From Nitrospirota bacterium (GTDB lineage: Bacteria; Nitrospirota; UBA9217), in contig JAFNGD010000246.1 of assembly GCA_017885365.1 (NCBI GenBank), positions 1-6,160 of the forward strand: a stretch of 6,160 nucleotides of DNA, in the 5' to 3' direction. Below, one piece after another: positions 5,247 to 6,160 of the stretch. The notes beneath the pieces were generated by a model that ran no database searches, had not been told where the DNA came from, and saw nothing but the letters and a program-made list of their open reading frames with translations. The position numbers and the translations under genes are program-made. The stretch's first letter is position 1, and every line of letters starts with the position of its first letter.

Positions 5247-5326
5247 TTTTGCAACGACAGTACTAATGCTAAAGGACTACTGCCGGTTCCAGCTGCTCGT
5301 CACGTGCTGAAAAGAAAGGCATTGCT

Positions 5327-5749
5327 ATGACCGCCAAAATATTGCTCGTTGACGATGAAGACAGGGTCCTTGACATTCTTGCCTGCATGTTCAGGGATGT
5401 AGGCTTGGATGTCGCAACAGCCGCAACGCCCGCCGAGGCCCTCCGGCTCGTGTCAGAAGAGCCCTTTCGGATGGCATTCGTTGATAATTATCTCGGGTCC
5501 ATGGACGGCATGGAACTCATTGATCAGTTACGAAAGGCCGACCCGAGCCTCCAGTTTGTGATCATGACCGGCAATCCGGACATCGAAACGGCCGTCCGAG
5601 CGCTCAAGAACGGGATCGCTGATTTCCTGCGCAAACCGTTCCGCTTCGAGGACCTGCTGGTAAGCATCGAGCACGTGAACAGAAAGATAGAGCTGGAACG
5701 GCAGAAAAAAGACCTTCTCAGGAGGATATCGTCATGCAGTACGGATTAA
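5327..5749 (+). CDS. Stand-alone receiver-domain response regulator (CheY-like)
   Basis: 140 aa. One receiver domain (about 3-118) with D9, D10, phospho-acceptor D53 in FVDN, switch T81 in MTG and K103 in RKPF, so it should be phosphorylatable. After a charged helix (about 115-133) the protein ends without an output domain. It is 77/120 identical, without gaps, to the receiver of the HD-GYP protein at 419, and shares a 34-base identical DNA stretch with it (5555-5588 against 647-680). It probably works by protein contact, as a phosphate relay or sink, or by regulating the overlapping membrane sensor; none of these is shown. GAAAGG (5314-5319) lies seven bases before the ATG, and the start aligns with the paralogue. 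Transcription is from the sigma-54 promoter at 5231-5246. The end is not a frameshift remnant as far as I can see, because the next gene starts inside it with a different family. Confidence 0.92.
   Translation: MTAKILLVDDEDRVLDILACMFRDVGLDVATAATPAEALRLVSEEPFRMAFVDNYLGSMDGMELIDQLRKADPSLQFVIMTGNPDIETAVRALKNGIADFLRKPFRFEDLLVSIEHVNRKIELERQKKDLLRRISSCSTD
5720..5726 (+). promoter_or_regulatory. Ribosome binding site inside the receiver gene, coupling it to the next gene
   Basis: AGGAGGA lies in the last codons of the receiver gene, seven bases before the ATG at 5734. The two reading frames overlap by 16 bases (5734-5749). This strong site decides the start of the downstream sensor and suggests translational coupling. 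Confidence 0.8.
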
Positions 5750-6160
5750 GGACAAAGATACTTGTCGGTTTCGGGGTCGTGTTGTTTCTTCTTTTGATCG
5801 TCGGATCAATCGGATTCAAGAACACCGTAGACCATGAAAAAGAGTATAAGGGCCTCTACGACCATAATGTGCTTGCCACAGTCCATCTCTCTGCCGCGCA
5901 AAACGCGCTGTGGCAGCTTCGGTACGGATTTCCCCAGTTCATGGTAGGAGATCCCGCCGCCCGGGCGAAGATCGTGGCCGACGAACCGACATGGTACAAG
6001 GTCATCAGCGACAATTTGAAAGAGTACGAAAAGGAATTGGAGTCCGACGAGGAAAAAACGGCATTTGGCGAGCTGAAGGAAAGTTATGAGAAATATATTC
6101 AGGCACGGCCAAAATGGTTCGAGCTCTACGGCGACGGCAAGCTGGAAGAGGCGGCAGCGT
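5734..6160 (+). CDS. Membrane sensor with four-helix-bundle-like periplasmic domain, N-terminal part
   Basis: The frame is open from ATG 5734 to the window end (142 codons, partial). MQYGLRTKIL is followed by a membrane segment (about 9-28), then a charged, helical periplasmic region from about residue 29. This includes LSAAQNALWQLRYGFPQF (52-69) and KYIQARPKWFELYG (120-133), the style of four-helix-bundle sensors of chemoreceptors and some histidine kinases. The second membrane segment and the output domain lie beyond the window, so it could be a chemotaxis receptor, a histidine kinase or another signalling enzyme. It overlaps the receiver gene by 16 bases and has a strong AGGAGGA at 5720-5726, so the two are co-transcribed and probably made together. 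A kinase would make the receiver its likely partner; a chemoreceptor would mirror unit 1. Confidence 0.85.
   Translation, partial: MQYGLRTKILVGFGVVLFLLLIVGSIGFKNTVDHEKEYKGLYDHNVLATVHLSAAQNALWQLRYGFPQFMVGDPAARAKIVADEPTWYKVISDNLKEYEKELESDEEKTAFGELKESYEKYIQARPKWFELYGDGKLEEAAA

Overview
This is a signalling region, with every supported gene on the + strand. I see two consecutive units that appear to be driven by matching sigma-54 promoters. GC-rich coding sequence, sigma-54 promoters and chemotaxis-type receptors point to a motile Gram-negative bacterium. The overall style fits Desulfobacterota or Nitrospirota, but no marker gene is present and that placement is only an impression.

Layout. Positions 1-113 are the 3' end of a histidine kinase. 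A short intergenic stretch follows with GC-rich hairpins (128-147 and 194-228), two copies of a GACAA-N-TTGTC-like palindrome (239-249 and 259-269) and a sigma-54 -24/-12 promoter (324-339). Unit 1 then runs: a response regulator with an HD-GYP cyclic-di-GMP phosphodiesterase output (419-1429), a small exported single-Cache protein (1531-1992), a transmembrane methyl-accepting chemotaxis protein (2070-3926) and a CheW adaptor (4062-4562). A GC-rich hairpin lies between the Cache and receptor genes. An 8-bp-period inverted repeat lies between the receptor and cheW. A 764-bp stretch without a convincing gene follows; it holds a likely terminator (4861-4898) and the second control region, again two palindromes (5143-5153 and 5164-5174) and a consensus sigma-54 promoter (5231-5246). 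Unit 2 is a stand-alone receiver protein (5327-5749) overlapping the start of a membrane sensor (5734 to the window end).

How it fits together. The two receiver proteins are 64% identical over their first 120 residues, and their promoters have the same architecture with nearly the same spacing: palindrome centres near -106/-86 and -109/-88 from the predicted start sites. The simplest reading is that a promoter-plus-receiver cassette was duplicated and joined to different outputs, and that one enhancer-binding protein, not encoded here, controls both. Unit 1 would link phosphorelay input to cyclic-di-GMP breakdown and to a chemoreceptor array (receptor, CheW and possibly a periplasmic Cache protein). 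No CheA, CheR, CheB or enhancer-binding protein is visible in the window. The paired-palindrome/sigma-54 design is the most interesting signal here.
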